From contig PKDJ01000310.1 of assembly GCA_002862545.1 (NCBI GenBank), positions 1 to 57,644 of the forward strand: DNA of 57,644 bases, read 5' to 3'. Position numbers and translations under genes: made by a program. The notes under the pieces were generated by a model, which was not told where the DNA came from, searched no databases, and worked only from the letters and a program-made list of their open reading frames with translations. Positions 7,351 to 17,371 of the stretch are shown piece by piece. The number at the start of each line of letters is the position of its first letter. The first letter of the stretch is position 1. Source of the DNA: Pseudomonadota bacterium (GTDB lineage: Bacteria > Myxococcota_A > UBA796 > GCA-2862545).

Positions 7351-8918
7351 GAGTCGCCGCCATCGATGTAGGAACCAACTCGGTGCACCTGCTGGTCGTC
7401 GACATCGACTCAAGAGGCGAGGTGTCCATCGTCGAAAAGGCGAGACGACAGGTAGAGCTCGGCCGGGGCGGCAGCGGGATGGAGCGCATCGCACCCGCAG
7501 CGTTCAGGCGGGGCCTTGAGGCCATCGGCGCCTTTGCGGCAGCCGTGCGCTCCCTTGAGGTCGATCACGTCACAGCCGCAGCGACCTCTGCGGTTCGTGA
7601 AGCCGCGAACGGCAAGGAGTTCCGAGACACGGTGAAGGAGCAGACCGGCATCCACGTTCGCGTCATCAGTGGCCTGGAGGAGGCGCGGCTCGTCTATCTG
7701 GGAGTGCGGTCTGACCTTGACTTCGCGAGCGGGCCCGCGATGCTGCTGGACCTCGGTGGTGGAAGCCTCGAGTGGGTGCTCGCCTGCCCCTCCCCCGCCG
7801 ACAACCCAGCCAGCGGCCTCCTAGCTTCCGGCACACTGCCCCTCGGCCATATTCGTCTCTCCTCCAGCCTGCTCACGACCGACCCCATCTCGTCTGACGA
7901 GATCTCCACGGTCCGACGCGAGGTATCCGCACACTCCGAGGCTCTGATCGCCGCGGCCCGTCAGCACGGTGTCGGGACGGTGGTCGGGACGAGTGGCGCA
8001 ATCCGGACACTCGCCCGGATGGCGACCCTCGCGCGCGGAGAGCCTCGTCCAGCACAACGCCACGGCATCTTGATGAGCACCGACGAGCTCGGAGAGCTCG
8101 TGGAGCGCATGACCGGACGCAAGCGCTCATGGCTGGACGACCTCCCTGGGATGGACCCCCGTAGACGACACACTCTCCCTGCCGCTGCAGTCGTCACTCA
8201 CGCCGTGCTTGAGTGTCTGGGCGCTGCGGGGCTGGTCACCTCGGGTCGCTCCTTGCGCGACGGACTGATTCAAGACTGGATCCTCCAGAACGGAGGGGTG
8301 ATCAGCCGCCGCGATGGTGCGACCGGCCCGCGAGACCGGGCGGTACTCGCGGTCATCGAGCGCTTTGGCGTCGAGCTCTCCCATGCAGAGCAGGTGGTGC
8401 GGTTTGCTACAGCTCTCTTCGACGGGACGCGCGAGCTGCACGATCTCGGAGACGACGACCGCTTGCTCCTGCAGCATGCAGCCCGTCTACACGACGTGGG
8501 CCACCACATCGCAGGAGAGGACCACAATCGCCATGGTGAGTACCTGCTTCGGCACACACCGCTCTACGGCTTCACGGCTCCCGAGATCGAGGTCCTCTGC
8601 CAGCTCGTTCGATACCACCGCGGCTCACTGCCCAAGCGCCGCCACTCTGCTTACGGCTCCCTTCCTAGGGTTGACCGGCGTCGAGTCCGAATTCTCGCTG
8701 GAATGCTCAGACTCGCAGACGCGCTGGATCGTTCCCACAACCAGCCCATCTCCAACCTCACTGTCGAGTACTCGGAAGGAGCCCTGCTGGTGCGTGCGGT
8801 GGCTGGTGCGCCGGCCCACCTAGAGCGATGGGCTGCTGACCGTCGACACACCCTTCTTTCCAACGCGCTCGACATCGAAGTATCGGTGCGGGTCGAGAAT
8901 CCGCCCGCCCCACGATGA
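7347..8918 (+). CDS. Ppx/GppA family exopolyphosphatase / pppGpp phosphohydrolase with HD tail
   Basis: The 523-residue protein begins with the actin-fold phosphate loop AAIDVGTNSVHLLV. It contains TSAVREA, the EEARL.Y.GV region and the second phosphate loop LDLGGGSLEW (about 134-143). The C-terminal third (about 325-510) is an HD-like domain with ARLHDVGHH. This matches Ppx/GppA enzymes that cut polyphosphate or pppGpp; sequence alone cannot decide which. It is the third gene of a coupled operon with the SAH hydrolase-like and TPR-like genes, starting at a GTG overlap. Confidence 0.9.
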   Translation: MRVAAIDVGTNSVHLLVVDIDSRGEVSIVEKARRQVELGRGGSGMERIAPAAFRRGLEAIGAFAAAVRSLEVDHVTAAATSAVREAANGKEFRDTVKEQTGIHVRVISGLEEARLVYLGVRSDLDFASGPAMLLDLGGGSLEWVLACPSPADNPASGLLASGTLPLGHIRLSSSLLTTDPISSDEISTVRREVSAHSEALIAAARQHGVGTVVGTSGAIRTLARMATLARGEPRPAQRHGILMSTDELGELVERMTGRKRSWLDDLPGMDPRRRHTLPAAAVVTHAVLECLGAAGLVTSGRSLRDGLIQDWILQNGGVISRRDGATGPRDRAVLAVIERFGVELSHAEQVVRFATALFDGTRELHDLGDDDRLLLQHAARLHDVGHHIAGEDHNRHGEYLLRHTPLYGFTAPEIEVLCQLVRYHRGSLPKRRHSAYGSLPRVDRRRVRILAGMLRLADALDRSHNQPISNLTVEYSEGALLVRAVAGAPAHLERWAADRRHTLLSNALDIEVSVRVENPPAPR

Positions 8919-8951
8919 TGCAGAGGCCCCAAGGTGCGCGGCACTAGTGTA

Positions 8952-8974
8952 CATTGGGACTTGGACGCCCAATG
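8952..8974. promoter_or_regulatory. 7-bp inverted repeat upstream of the PLGS-rich membrane protein
   Basis: CATTGGG (8952-8958) and CCCAATG (8968-8974) form a perfect inverted repeat with a 9-nt spacer, 19 nt before the ATG at 8994. If that ATG is the real start, the repeat lies in the leader or promoter and may be an operator or a leader hairpin. If the upstream GTG (8934) is used, it would be coding. Confidence 0.35.
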
Positions 8975-8993
8975 CGGACGCCTGGATGCTGGC

Positions 8994-10724
8994 ATGATTC
9001 AGAGCTTCGACAATCCGTCCGAGGTCGACAGTGCGCTCAAGCGTTCTCGTGCCCAGCTGCAAGCCTTCGAGCAGGCGGTCGACAGGAAGAGGCTCCTGGA
9101 GCGACTGCACTCAGCCTCTCCCGCACATCCAGTCCTGCTTGCCCGCGCCGCATTCATGGTCTTCACCGGCACGACGGCGGTCCTTGCCATCATTGCCATC
9201 CTCGCCCCCTTCATCCTCTCGGCCCTTGCTGCCGGTGGACAGCGCTGGGCAAGCGAGGTCAACCGCACACTTGCGAACTTCGACACAGTGGTGCCTGTTC
9301 CAACCGGCGTGCCGGGTGTGCCAGCGCTCTTCGTCGTCGTCGCGATCTGCATGCTGGTTGGGTGGGTGACGACCACCTTCGCTGCTCTCGCCATCGGTCG
9401 CGAGACCCGCCTGATGCCCTGGGAGGCGCGTGAGCATCAGAGGCTGGTCAACGAGATTACGCGACTGAGCGCGCAGAGTGCCGGGATGGCCCGCGCCACC
9501 CATGCCAGTCCACATCACAGCCTTCGCTCCTTTGGCTCTGATGTCTCGGGGCCCAAGCACGACCCGCAGCGCACACGACCACCCCTGGGCTCCCCTCCCT
9601 GGGGCACCGTCGGACTGCATCCAGAGTCCGACACCTTGCGCACTGGCCGTGCTCCCTACGGCGCAGGCCGGCCCGATGGTCTACCCACTGCGTTGGGCGG
9701 AGGCGCTGCGCCGACCGGTCGAGGAGGCCCACCGCTCCACCCGGAAGGCCGACCACTCGATGGTGTCGGACACTCCCCTCCACGGCCAGAGTTTCCTTCC
9801 AGCATGAGCTCGAGGGGACGCGGAACCTCACCTCTCGGCTCGTCATTCACTCCCGACCGAGCCCCGTCCCTCGGCACCTCGCCGTCGTCGGTCACACGCC
9901 GCTCCCGCGGTGGTAGCGGCTTGCCGCGCGCCAGTCGGCCGGGCGCAGGACCCGTGCCACTCGGTAGCCTGCCGAGTGCCGGGGGCCTGCCACTGGGCAG
10001 TCGGCCCCTGGGCTCGGCTCCTGTACGCGGCGACACCGGCGCTGCGTCCCCAAGCAGCTTGGGCTTGTTTGCAGGAGCACCGAGCGGCGCTGAAGAGACG
10101 CCACTGGGCATCCTCGGCGCAGGCATGCACGGACGAGCTGCTCCGGAGGCCAACGAAGTCCCTGGCGCGGCGTCGGACAGCCTAGGACGGAGCACCAGGC
10201 GCGGACGCGTCCCCAACTCGGACAGGGACGCTGCCTTGCCCGACATCGTACAAGGCAGCGCCAACCCCACCGAGCCCGCGAGGTCGCAGTCGTCCTTGCG
10301 CTCGACCAAGCTCACCGTGCACATTCCGCGCTGGGGTCGCATCGACGAGCCCTGGCTCGAGGAGGTGCTCCAGAGATCGGAGCAGCTTGCGCACCTCCTA
10401 CCGGTCCAGGCACACCTTGAGTTCTCCCAAGAGGACCACCTGCCCTTCACCTTGGTGATTGCACGAGCCACGCCCGGCTCCGCCGTGAAGTGCATGGTCT
10501 CCTTCATCGAGTTCTTGGCCAGCATCCCCACACCGCCGCTCGCCCGTGTCGAGCTGGTGAGCGCCTCCAGCCTCGACCGCAACTTCCACCGGAACATCAA
10601 GGCGGCCCTGGAGCCCTACTTCCAAGATCGCGTCGAGGTCGAGCCAGAGCCCGGGCGCATCGACATCATGTTTCTGCGTCCCGACCCGGGCTGGCAGGCC
10701 TTCCCTCGCCTTCCGATGAAGTAG
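8994..10724 (+). CDS. Two-helix membrane protein with a long PLGS-rich low-complexity region
   Basis: I do not recognise this protein. With the ATG at 8994 it has 576 residues: a helical N-terminus, two membrane segments (about 52-82 and 108-135), and a 250-residue Pro/Gly/Ser/Arg-rich region (about 165-430) that repeats short P-L-G-S/T motifs about nine times. A folded acidic C-terminal domain (about 440-570) begins K-L-T-V-H-I-P. The disordered part would face the cytoplasm or periplasm next to the globular end. A GTG at 8934 gives an alternative start 20 residues longer. It follows the Ppx/GppA gene by 75 nt. Confidence 0.7.
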   Translation: MIQSFDNPSEVDSALKRSRAQLQAFEQAVDRKRLLERLHSASPAHPVLLARAAFMVFTGTTAVLAIIAILAPFILSALAAGGQRWASEVNRTLANFDTVVPVPTGVPGVPALFVVVAICMLVGWVTTTFAALAIGRETRLMPWEAREHQRLVNEITRLSAQSAGMARATHASPHHSLRSFGSDVSGPKHDPQRTRPPLGSPPWGTVGLHPESDTLRTGRAPYGAGRPDGLPTALGGGAAPTGRGGPPLHPEGRPLDGVGHSPPRPEFPSSMSSRGRGTSPLGSSFTPDRAPSLGTSPSSVTRRSRGGSGLPRASRPGAGPVPLGSLPSAGGLPLGSRPLGSAPVRGDTGAASPSSLGLFAGAPSGAEETPLGILGAGMHGRAAPEANEVPGAASDSLGRSTRRGRVPNSDRDAALPDIVQGSANPTEPARSQSSLRSTKLTVHIPRWGRIDEPWLEEVLQRSEQLAHLLPVQAHLEFSQEDHLPFTLVIARATPGSAVKCMVSFIEFLASIPTPPLARVELVSASSLDRNFHRNIKAALEPYFQDRVEVEPEPGRIDIMFLRPDPGWQAFPRLPMK

Positions 10725-10791
10725 CCCAACACCCCACCGGCCTCGCCCTTGCTTTTGCGCGTGTTAGCCGAACGGCCCACTCGAGGGACAC

Positions 10792-13026
10792 ATGGCGATC
10801 TCCCGGGCCGCAGTCGTCGACCGCAACTTTCTCGACACCGTGCGCAGCCGCCCACCGGCGCCGGCGCGGTCCGACCTGGACGCGCCTGTCCGCCCAGGAA
10901 CGCGCCTCACCGCCCGCAGAGCCCTAGAGCTCTTCGAGGCCCAGGTCGAGTCCCGCCTCTTGGACCTGGTCTCGCGGGAGATGAAGACCCGAGGGCAGTC
11001 GTTCTACACGATCGGTAGCTCGGGGCACGAGGGCAACGCCGCCGTTGCGGGGGCGAGCCGTAATGACGACATGGCCTTTCTTCATTACCGTTCCGGGGCC
11101 TTCTTTCTCGCGCGTGCAAACGCCCACCCCGGCCCTGAAGGCGCCTTCGATGTGCTGCTCGGCGTCACCGCCAGTGCCGAAGAGCCCATCGCAGGGGGGC
11201 GCCACAAGGTCTTTGGCTCGGTCAGTCTCAATATCCCCCCGCAGACCAGCACCATCGCTTCGCAGCTTCCCAAGGCGCTTGGGTATGCTGTTGCGCTGGA
11301 CCGCCGTGCACGCTTCGAAGGCCGCACCGAAGATCGCATCGCCATCTGCAGCTTCGGCGATGCATCCGCCAACCACGCGACGGCCGTAGCCGCAGTGAAC
11401 TCGGCGGCATGGTGCGCCCATCAAAACGTGCCTGCACCCGTTCTGTTTGTCTGCGAGGACAACGGCTTTGGCATCTCCGTGCGCACGCCCCAGAACTGGA
11501 TCGCACGCAACTTCGACTCACGCCCCGGGCTGCTCGAGTACTTCAGTGCAGACGGAAGGGACCTCCCCTCCGCCTGGGACGCGGCCGAGGCCGCGGTCGA
11601 CTTCGTGCGCACCAAGCGGATGCCCGCATTTCTCCACATGAAGACCGTGCGGCTGCTTGGGCATGCCGGCTCGGACGTCGAGCAGCTGTACCGTACCAAC
11701 GCGGAGATTCGAGAGACGGAGGCGCAGGATCCCGTCCTTCAGACGGCGCTACTGCTCGTTGATGGGGGTTGGCTTCAGCCAGACGAGGTGATCGCGCTGT
11801 ACGAACAGACGCGGACGCGTCTGCGCACCCTGGCCGACGAGGTCGTGAAGCGGACCAAGATCACGACCCGGGAGCAGGTCATGCGACCGCTCGCTCCCGA
11901 TGACCCCGAGGCGGTCAAGCGCTCCGCACAGAAGTCGGCCGAGGTGGAGGCACGTCAGGACTTCTTTGGGAAAGTGCTACCCGAGCAGCAGGAGCGTCCT
12001 CGACACCTCGCTGTTCAGCTGAACCGCGCGCTCGCAGACACTCTCCTCACCCATCCTGAGGCCATCCTCTTCGGCGAAGATGTCGCCAAGAAGGGCGGCG
12101 TTTACCACGTCACAGCCGACCTCACGAAGAAGTTCGGCGTTGGGCGCGTGTTCAACACACTCCTCGACGAGACCACCATCCTCGGGCTCGCGATCGGTGC
12201 AGGCCACGCCGGCCTGCTGCCGCTCCCCGAGATCCAGTACCTGGCCTATCTCATGAACGCCATCGACCAACTTCGCGGTGAAGCCGGCTCGATGCAGTTT
12301 TTCTCGAATGGGCAGTACGCGAACCCCATGGTCCTGCGGATCGCCTCGCTGGCCTACCAGAAGGGCTTCGGCGGGCACTTCCACAACGACAATGGCATCG
12401 CCGCTCTGCGAGAGATCCCAGGCCTCCTCATCGCCTGCCCCTCTCGCGGTGATGATGCGGTGCGCATGCTCCGCACACTCGTTGCGATGGCGCACCAGCT
12501 GGGCCGTCCGACGGTCTTCCTTGAGCCCATTGCGCTGTACATGACGAAGGATCTACACGAGCCTGGCGACGGTACTTGGCTGACCCACTACCCTCCTCCG
12601 GGCGAGTCTCTGCCGGTGGGGTCCGTCGGAGTCTACGAGCCCTCGGAGGGCCCAGCGGACCTCGTTGTGGCCACCTACGCCAACGGACTGTGGATGACGC
12701 TCCGGGTCGCCCGTCGCCTCGAGGCCGAGGGCATCAAGTGTCGTGTAATCGACCTGCGCTGGCTGGCTCCCCTGCCTCATGATGCGCTCGAAGGACATGC
12801 TCGAGAGGTCAGACGGGTTCTGGTCGTGGATGAGTGTCGGCGGTCCTCTGGCGTGGCGGAGGCCCTCGTCACCGAGCTCGCGCTGCGGGTCCCGGGCACA
12901 CTGGTCGACATCGTCGTCGGCGCCGACAGCTACGTGCCACTGGGCGCCGCCGCGAACCTGGTCCTCGTTCAGGAAGACGAGATTGCAGAGGGCATCCGCC
13001 GCCTCGCCGCTCGGGAGGTCTCATGA
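10792..13026 (+). CDS. Fused alpha-beta 2-oxoacid (branched-chain type) dehydrogenase E1
   Basis: The 744-residue protein joins both chains of a thiamine-diphosphate E1 component. The alpha part (1 to about 380) has the FYTIGSSGHEG entry segment, a ThDP-binding GDASANH...N stretch and EDNGFGISV. The beta part (about 400-744) has FGEDVAKKGGVYH, the F-N-T-L-L-D-E segment and the I-D-L-R-W-L-A-P-L end domain. Such enzymes decarboxylate branched-chain 2-oxoacids and pass the acyl group to a lipoyl E2. No E2 or E3 gene is in the window. Its stop overlaps the next start as ATGA. Confidence 0.9.
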   Translation: MAISRAAVVDRNFLDTVRSRPPAPARSDLDAPVRPGTRLTARRALELFEAQVESRLLDLVSREMKTRGQSFYTIGSSGHEGNAAVAGASRNDDMAFLHYRSGAFFLARANAHPGPEGAFDVLLGVTASAEEPIAGGRHKVFGSVSLNIPPQTSTIASQLPKALGYAVALDRRARFEGRTEDRIAICSFGDASANHATAVAAVNSAAWCAHQNVPAPVLFVCEDNGFGISVRTPQNWIARNFDSRPGLLEYFSADGRDLPSAWDAAEAAVDFVRTKRMPAFLHMKTVRLLGHAGSDVEQLYRTNAEIRETEAQDPVLQTALLLVDGGWLQPDEVIALYEQTRTRLRTLADEVVKRTKITTREQVMRPLAPDDPEAVKRSAQKSAEVEARQDFFGKVLPEQQERPRHLAVQLNRALADTLLTHPEAILFGEDVAKKGGVYHVTADLTKKFGVGRVFNTLLDETTILGLAIGAGHAGLLPLPEIQYLAYLMNAIDQLRGEAGSMQFFSNGQYANPMVLRIASLAYQKGFGGHFHNDNGIAALREIPGLLIACPSRGDDAVRMLRTLVAMAHQLGRPTVFLEPIALYMTKDLHEPGDGTWLTHYPPPGESLPVGSVGVYEPSEGPADLVVATYANGLWMTLRVARRLEAEGIKCRVIDLRWLAPLPHDALEGHAREVRRVLVVDECRRSSGVAEALVTELALRVPGTLVDIVVGADSYVPLGAAANLVLVQEDEIAEGIRRLAAREVS

Positions 13027-14063
13027 GTCGTAGACGCGCACTCCTGGTGTGCCCAGGACGTGGCTCGTACGGGCGCGAGCAGCTCGGCTATCTCGCCAAC
13101 CGCCCCGCTGCGGAGGAGCTGCTCGCTGCCTGCGACACCTGGCGGGCAGCGCGAGGTGCCCCCACCGTCACGGAGCTCGACAGCGCCTCACGCTTCAGCT
13201 CAAAGCGCCACATCGCCGGCGAGAACGCGAGCCTGCTCACCTTCGCGTGTTCGATGGCCGATCTCGCCGAACTCGACAGCTCCTCCATCGAGATCGTGGG
13301 CGTCACGGGGAACTCGATGGGCTGGTACACCGCGCTCGCTGTAGCGGGCGCACTGTCGCTCTCCGAGACGATCCGACTCGTCGACACCATGGGTAGCTAT
13401 CAGGCTGGCAATCTGGTCGGAGGCCAGCTCCTGTACCCCCTTGTCGGCAGTGACTGGGTGCACGATGATGCCCTGTCCGCAGAGGTCCAGCGTGGACTGG
13501 AGAGCGCTCGAGCTGCAGGGCACGTCGCGGAGTGGTCCATCAGGCTTGGAGGGTTCGCCGTCCTCGGCGCTGATCGGGGTGGCGTCAAGCACCTGCTGGA
13601 GGTGCTGGAGCCGCAGTCCCGCGGACCACGCACCTTTCCGGTTCAGCTACCGCTCCACAGCGCATTCCATACATCGCTCCTCGCAGAGACCAGTGCGCGC
13701 GCCAAGAAGGAGCTGAGCCTGCGCTTCCAGCCTCCACGCGTGCCGCTCATCGATGGTCGCGGACACGTGTTTCGACCGCGATGGGCCGATCCTGCCGCCC
13801 TTGAGGACTACACCCTCGGACAGCAGGTCTTCGCCACCTACGACTACACCGCCGCTCTGAAGTCGGCACTGCACCACACCGGAGCCGAACTGGTCGTCAT
13901 TCTCGGACCCGGCAACTCGCTCGGGGCTCCCACCGCCCAGGTGCTGGTCGCGGACAACTGGGGAGGCCTCGGCAGCAAGGGTCAGTTCATCGAGGCCCAG
14001 GAGAGTGAGCCGACGCTGCTGTCCTTCGGACTCGAGGCGCAGCGAGCCCGGCTGACTCAGTGA
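13023..14063 (+). CDS. FabD-like acyltransferase lacking the malonyl-binding arginine
   Basis: The 346-residue protein has the acyl-carrier-protein malonyltransferase fold. The nucleophile motif is GNSMG (Ser98, usually GHSLG), the catalytic His is 212 in PLHSAFH, and C-P-G-R-G replaces the P-G-Q-G loop. The arginine that binds the malonyl carboxylate (V-E-M-R-G in E. coli FabD) is Met123 here (V-D-T-M-G). That argues for an uncharged acyl substrate and not malonyl. I chose the ATG at 13023 because it overlaps the E1 stop (ATGA); the frame is open further upstream but would run inside the E1 gene. It may use acyl groups made by the neighbouring E1. Confidence 0.8.
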   Translation: MSRRRALLVCPGRGSYGREQLGYLANRPAAEELLAACDTWRAARGAPTVTELDSASRFSSKRHIAGENASLLTFACSMADLAELDSSSIEIVGVTGNSMGWYTALAVAGALSLSETIRLVDTMGSYQAGNLVGGQLLYPLVGSDWVHDDALSAEVQRGLESARAAGHVAEWSIRLGGFAVLGADRGGVKHLLEVLEPQSRGPRTFPVQLPLHSAFHTSLLAETSARAKKELSLRFQPPRVPLIDGRGHVFRPRWADPAALEDYTLGQQVFATYDYTAALKSALHHTGAELVVILGPGNSLGAPTAQVLVADNWGGLGSKGQFIEAQESEPTLLSFGLEAQRARLTQ

Positions 14064-14562
14064 TCGACACGCTGCTGGAGGCCGTCGCCCTCAAGCGGCT
14101 CGCAAGGGCCGGCTGGGGACGCGTGGGTGTGGAGCAAGCAGAGACCGTGGCCAGCCACACATGGGGGGTTGCCTGGCTGGTTCTGAACTTTCTCCCTGCC
14201 GACTTGTGCCGCGAGAAGGCGTTGAGGTACGCCATCCTCCACGACTTGCCCGAGGTCCGCACCGGAGACGTGACCCCTCATGACGGGGTCTCGCACCAGA
14301 CCAAGCACGAGCGAGAAGAGCGCGCCATGGTCGCCCTGTGTGAGGGCCTGCCTCGAGGAGCTGAGCTGCTGGCTACGTGGCAACAATACGAGCGCCAGTC
14401 CGACGCCGAGAGCCAGTTCGTGCGACAGCTCGATCGCCTCGACATGGCCATCCAAGCGGTTGCCTATGCACACGAAGCCGACTGCTCCGAGTTCATCGAG
14501 TCTGCGGCGAGCGTGGTGACGCACCCGGTGCTCGTTTCTCTGCTCGAGCAGCTGAGAGCCCG

Positions 14563-15267
<705 letters not shown>

Positions 15268-15304
15268 GTGGGCATGTTAAGTTCAGAGGGAGCCGGGAAG
15301 ACTC

Positions 15305-15649
15305 ATGGCGACGTTCGAGGCGGTCACCCATCCACTGGCCTTCATGCACATGGAAGGCGGGGTGAAGACCGTCTACGTCGTGCCCCTCACCCCTGAGTTC
15401 TCGATTGCATCTTCTGGCGATCGCATCGAGTTCGAGGGGCTAGGCAGCGTCACCCTCGGAATGCCCCGAAGGTACCGGAGCCTCTCCGAGCTGCTCGAGG
15501 CCGAGGGCTGGGTCAATGTCGTGCCCGAAGCAAAAGACGCCGAGCAGGCCGCGGCGCACATCCGCTCATCATCGGACTGGGATGCTCGCTGTGAAGAGAC
15601 CAACGGTGTTCTCGCCCTGCGGGTCCGATGGGCCAAGCGCAAGGTTTGA
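15305..15649 (+). CDS. ASCH-domain protein
   Basis: The 114-residue protein matches the small ASCH fold, a PUA-like beta barrel thought to bind RNA or modified nucleotides. Visible hallmarks are the G-D-R-I-E-F turn (about 38-43), the YRSLSELLEAEG helix (about 58-69), N-V-V-P-E-A-K, and a final beta strand V-L-A-L-R-V-R-W. Its stop overlaps the next start (TGATG), so the membrane protein downstream is probably coupled to it. The cellular role is unknown. Confidence 0.75.
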   Translation: MATFEAVTHPLAFMHMEGGVKTVYVVPLTPEFSIASSGDRIEFEGLGSVTLGMPRRYRSLSELLEAEGWVNVVPEAKDAEQAAAHIRSSSDWDARCEETNGVLALRVRWAKRKV

Positions 15650-16536
15650 TGATTCGCCGCGAAGGTGACGTCCTCCACTGGAGCGACCAAAGCACTCCCC
15701 TCGAATCTGTGACGAGTCTCGTAGAGCGCTTCGAGCCTTGGACCGGTCGCGCGTGGCTACAGGTCTGCGGTCCCGACTGGCAGGTCCCTATCGACCAACA
15801 CTATGGGGCCAATCGACGCAACCTGCGACTGTGGTGCTCAAGCCTTCCCTTTCGCTCCGACTGGTCGGATGGCGACTTCCCCAGTGCTCCTGGTGGCTTA
15901 CCCCCCGCCCTGGCAACCCTTGCAGTCATCTGTGGCTTCACCAGCAGTGCGGCCGCACTCGCCGTGACTGAGCATTCGTGGTCCGCGGGAGTCCTCCTCG
16001 CAGTGGGCGCCCTCGTGCTCGCCCGAGTCCGGGACAGGGCACGGGTCAGTCGCTCTGGCCTGCGGATCGGACCTGCTTGGGCCCCCATGCTGCTCTGGTC
16101 CGAGATCGAGGCGGTCGAGTGGCAGCGGCACGGCCGCACAGTCCACGTCTGGGCCCGCTCCCCCTACGGCAGCGCGGCCGCCACGCTTCCGCTGGTTCTA
16201 CTCCCCGCACTCGTCGCCCGGATCGCGCGCGTTGGTAGGGTTCCGGTCCGTGAAGCCATCCCGAGCTCGGGCGCGCGCTACGAGCGATGGCTAGCGCCTG
16301 CGACGGGCGCTCCTTGGGGGGTGCTCCTCGGCGCAGCGCTGATCACGCCGATGGCCCCTACACCATGGCTTCCCTTGTTCCTGGGCCTGACAATAGCGGG
16401 TGGCCTCGCAATGCTCGGCGCCGCCATTCACGCTCGAGCGACAGGGTGGGGCATGGGGGCAGTCTTCTGGCTGATGTTGCTGTACAGCTGCCTTCTGTTC
16501 CTCACCGGAGCGGCTTGGCGAGGCTGGATGCTATGA
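15649..16536 (+). CDS. Membrane protein of unknown function with a PH-like cytoplasmic segment
   Basis: The 295-residue product has about four hydrophobic segments: a pair near 85-125 and a pair near 220-290. Between them is a soluble stretch with an L-R-I-G-P...W-S-E-I-E-A-V-E-W pattern, like the bacterial pleckstrin-type proteins that sit under the membrane. The ATG at 15649 overlaps the ASCH stop in TGATG and is preferred to a GTG/ATG 21 nt upstream inside the ASCH gene. No enzyme motif is visible. Confidence 0.7.
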   Translation: MIRREGDVLHWSDQSTPLESVTSLVERFEPWTGRAWLQVCGPDWQVPIDQHYGANRRNLRLWCSSLPFRSDWSDGDFPSAPGGLPPALATLAVICGFTSSAAALAVTEHSWSAGVLLAVGALVLARVRDRARVSRSGLRIGPAWAPMLLWSEIEAVEWQRHGRTVHVWARSPYGSAAATLPLVLLPALVARIARVGRVPVREAIPSSGARYERWLAPATGAPWGVLLGAALITPMAPTPWLPLFLGLTIAGGLAMLGAAIHARATGWGMGAVFWLMLLYSCLLFLTGAAWRGWML

Positions 16537-16546
16537 GAGCATGGTC

Positions 16547-16852
16547 CTAGACGCTGCGAACCCAAGCTACATAGCCATCAAATGATGCCGCCATGTTTGG
16601 GTCGAGAACCAAGATCTCTGGCACGTCATAGCTGTGGAGCACCGCGAGCCTCGCAGTCAGCGCGTCTCGCTTCTCGGATGACACCTTGATCAGCAGGGTG
16701 TGCTCCGAGTCCTCACACAACTCACCCTTCCACCGGTAGACCGACGTCACACCCGGCAGGACGTTCACGCAGGCGGCAAGCCGCTCCTCCACCAGCGCCC
16801 GCGCGAGGAGTAGAGCCTCCGCTGGTGGGCAGTTGCACAGCACGAGGTGCAT
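16547..16852 (-). CDS. cutA: Divalent-cation tolerance protein CutA
   Basis: The 101-residue protein is a standard-length CutA1, a trimeric PII-like protein linked to metal tolerance. It shows the A-R-A-L-V-E-E-R-L-A-A-C-V-N segment, S-V-Y-R-W-K-G, the L-L-I-K-V-S strand and the Y-D-V-P-E-I-L motif. It is the last gene of a minus-strand set that begins with the ECF sigma factor, 9 nt after the exported protein gene, so it may be co-transcribed with that system. Confidence 0.92.
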   Translation of the reverse strand: MHLVLCNCPPAEALLLARALVEERLAACVNVLPGVTSVYRWKGELCEDSEHTLLIKVSSEKRDALTARLAVLHSYDVPEILVLDPNMAASFDGYVAWVRSV

Positions 16853-16861
16853 CAGGCCCCC

Positions 16862-17371
16862 TCAGTACGAGACGGTGACCGGAAGGACCAAGGCGCCATC
16901 CTTGAGCTTGGGCCCGCCAATCACGAAGCTCTTGTCCCTCGGGATGGAGACCGTCGTGTCCAGGACCTTGTCTTTGCTCCCGTTGAAGAGCCGGATCCTG
17001 ATTTTCGCTCGCTTGGCGTCTCTCTCGAGGAGGTCGACCTTGAGCTTACGATCTCCAACGAGCGAGAAGGTGGCGTCACCGCCGACAGCGAGATGCGCAG
17101 GGTACGTGGCCAGCAGCTTGAACCCAGTGAACCGAGTGAAGGTGAGCTGCTTCATCAGAGGCTTGAGCTCGGCATCCACAGACTTGCTGTGGTCTGCGCG
17201 AACCACCCGCACGTCGACCTCGACCTTGCCCTGCACAGGCGCCGCGGCCGCGGACGGCTTGTCTTGCGCGACCGCCGCAGGCGCGCTGCCCAGAAGCAGC
17301 AGGGCCGCCATTCCCCCGACAACTGCAGAGAAAAGGCGGCGTACTCGCCGTGAAGACCCGCTACTGGTCAC
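16862..17371 (-). CDS. Exported protein of the ECF sigma operon, unknown function
   Basis: The 169-residue protein has an Arg-rich N-terminus, a hydrophobic signal segment (about 13-35, cleavage near A-V-A-Q) and a mature beta-rich domain with many Lys/Val/Asp residues. It has no cysteines, lipobox or membrane anchor, so it should be periplasmic or secreted. Its GTG start overlaps the stop of the repeat membrane protein in GTGA. This strict coupling suggests the two products work together, for example as a periplasmic sensor input to the sigma system. That role is inference. Confidence 0.72.
   Translation of the reverse strand: MTSSGSSRRVRRLFSAVVGGMAALLLLGSAPAAVAQDKPSAAAAPVQGKVEVDVRVVRADHSKSVDAELKPLMKQLTFTRFTGFKLLATYPAHLAVGGDATFSLVGDRKLKVDLLERDAKRAKIRIRLFNGSKDKVLDTTVSIPRDKSFVIGGPKLKDGALVLPVTVSY

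Noticed and set aside
12834-13022. 63-residue N-terminal extension of the acyltransferase
   Set aside because: It lies inside the E1 coding sequence, is Arg-rich and has no ribosome site; the ATGA-coupled ATG is better.
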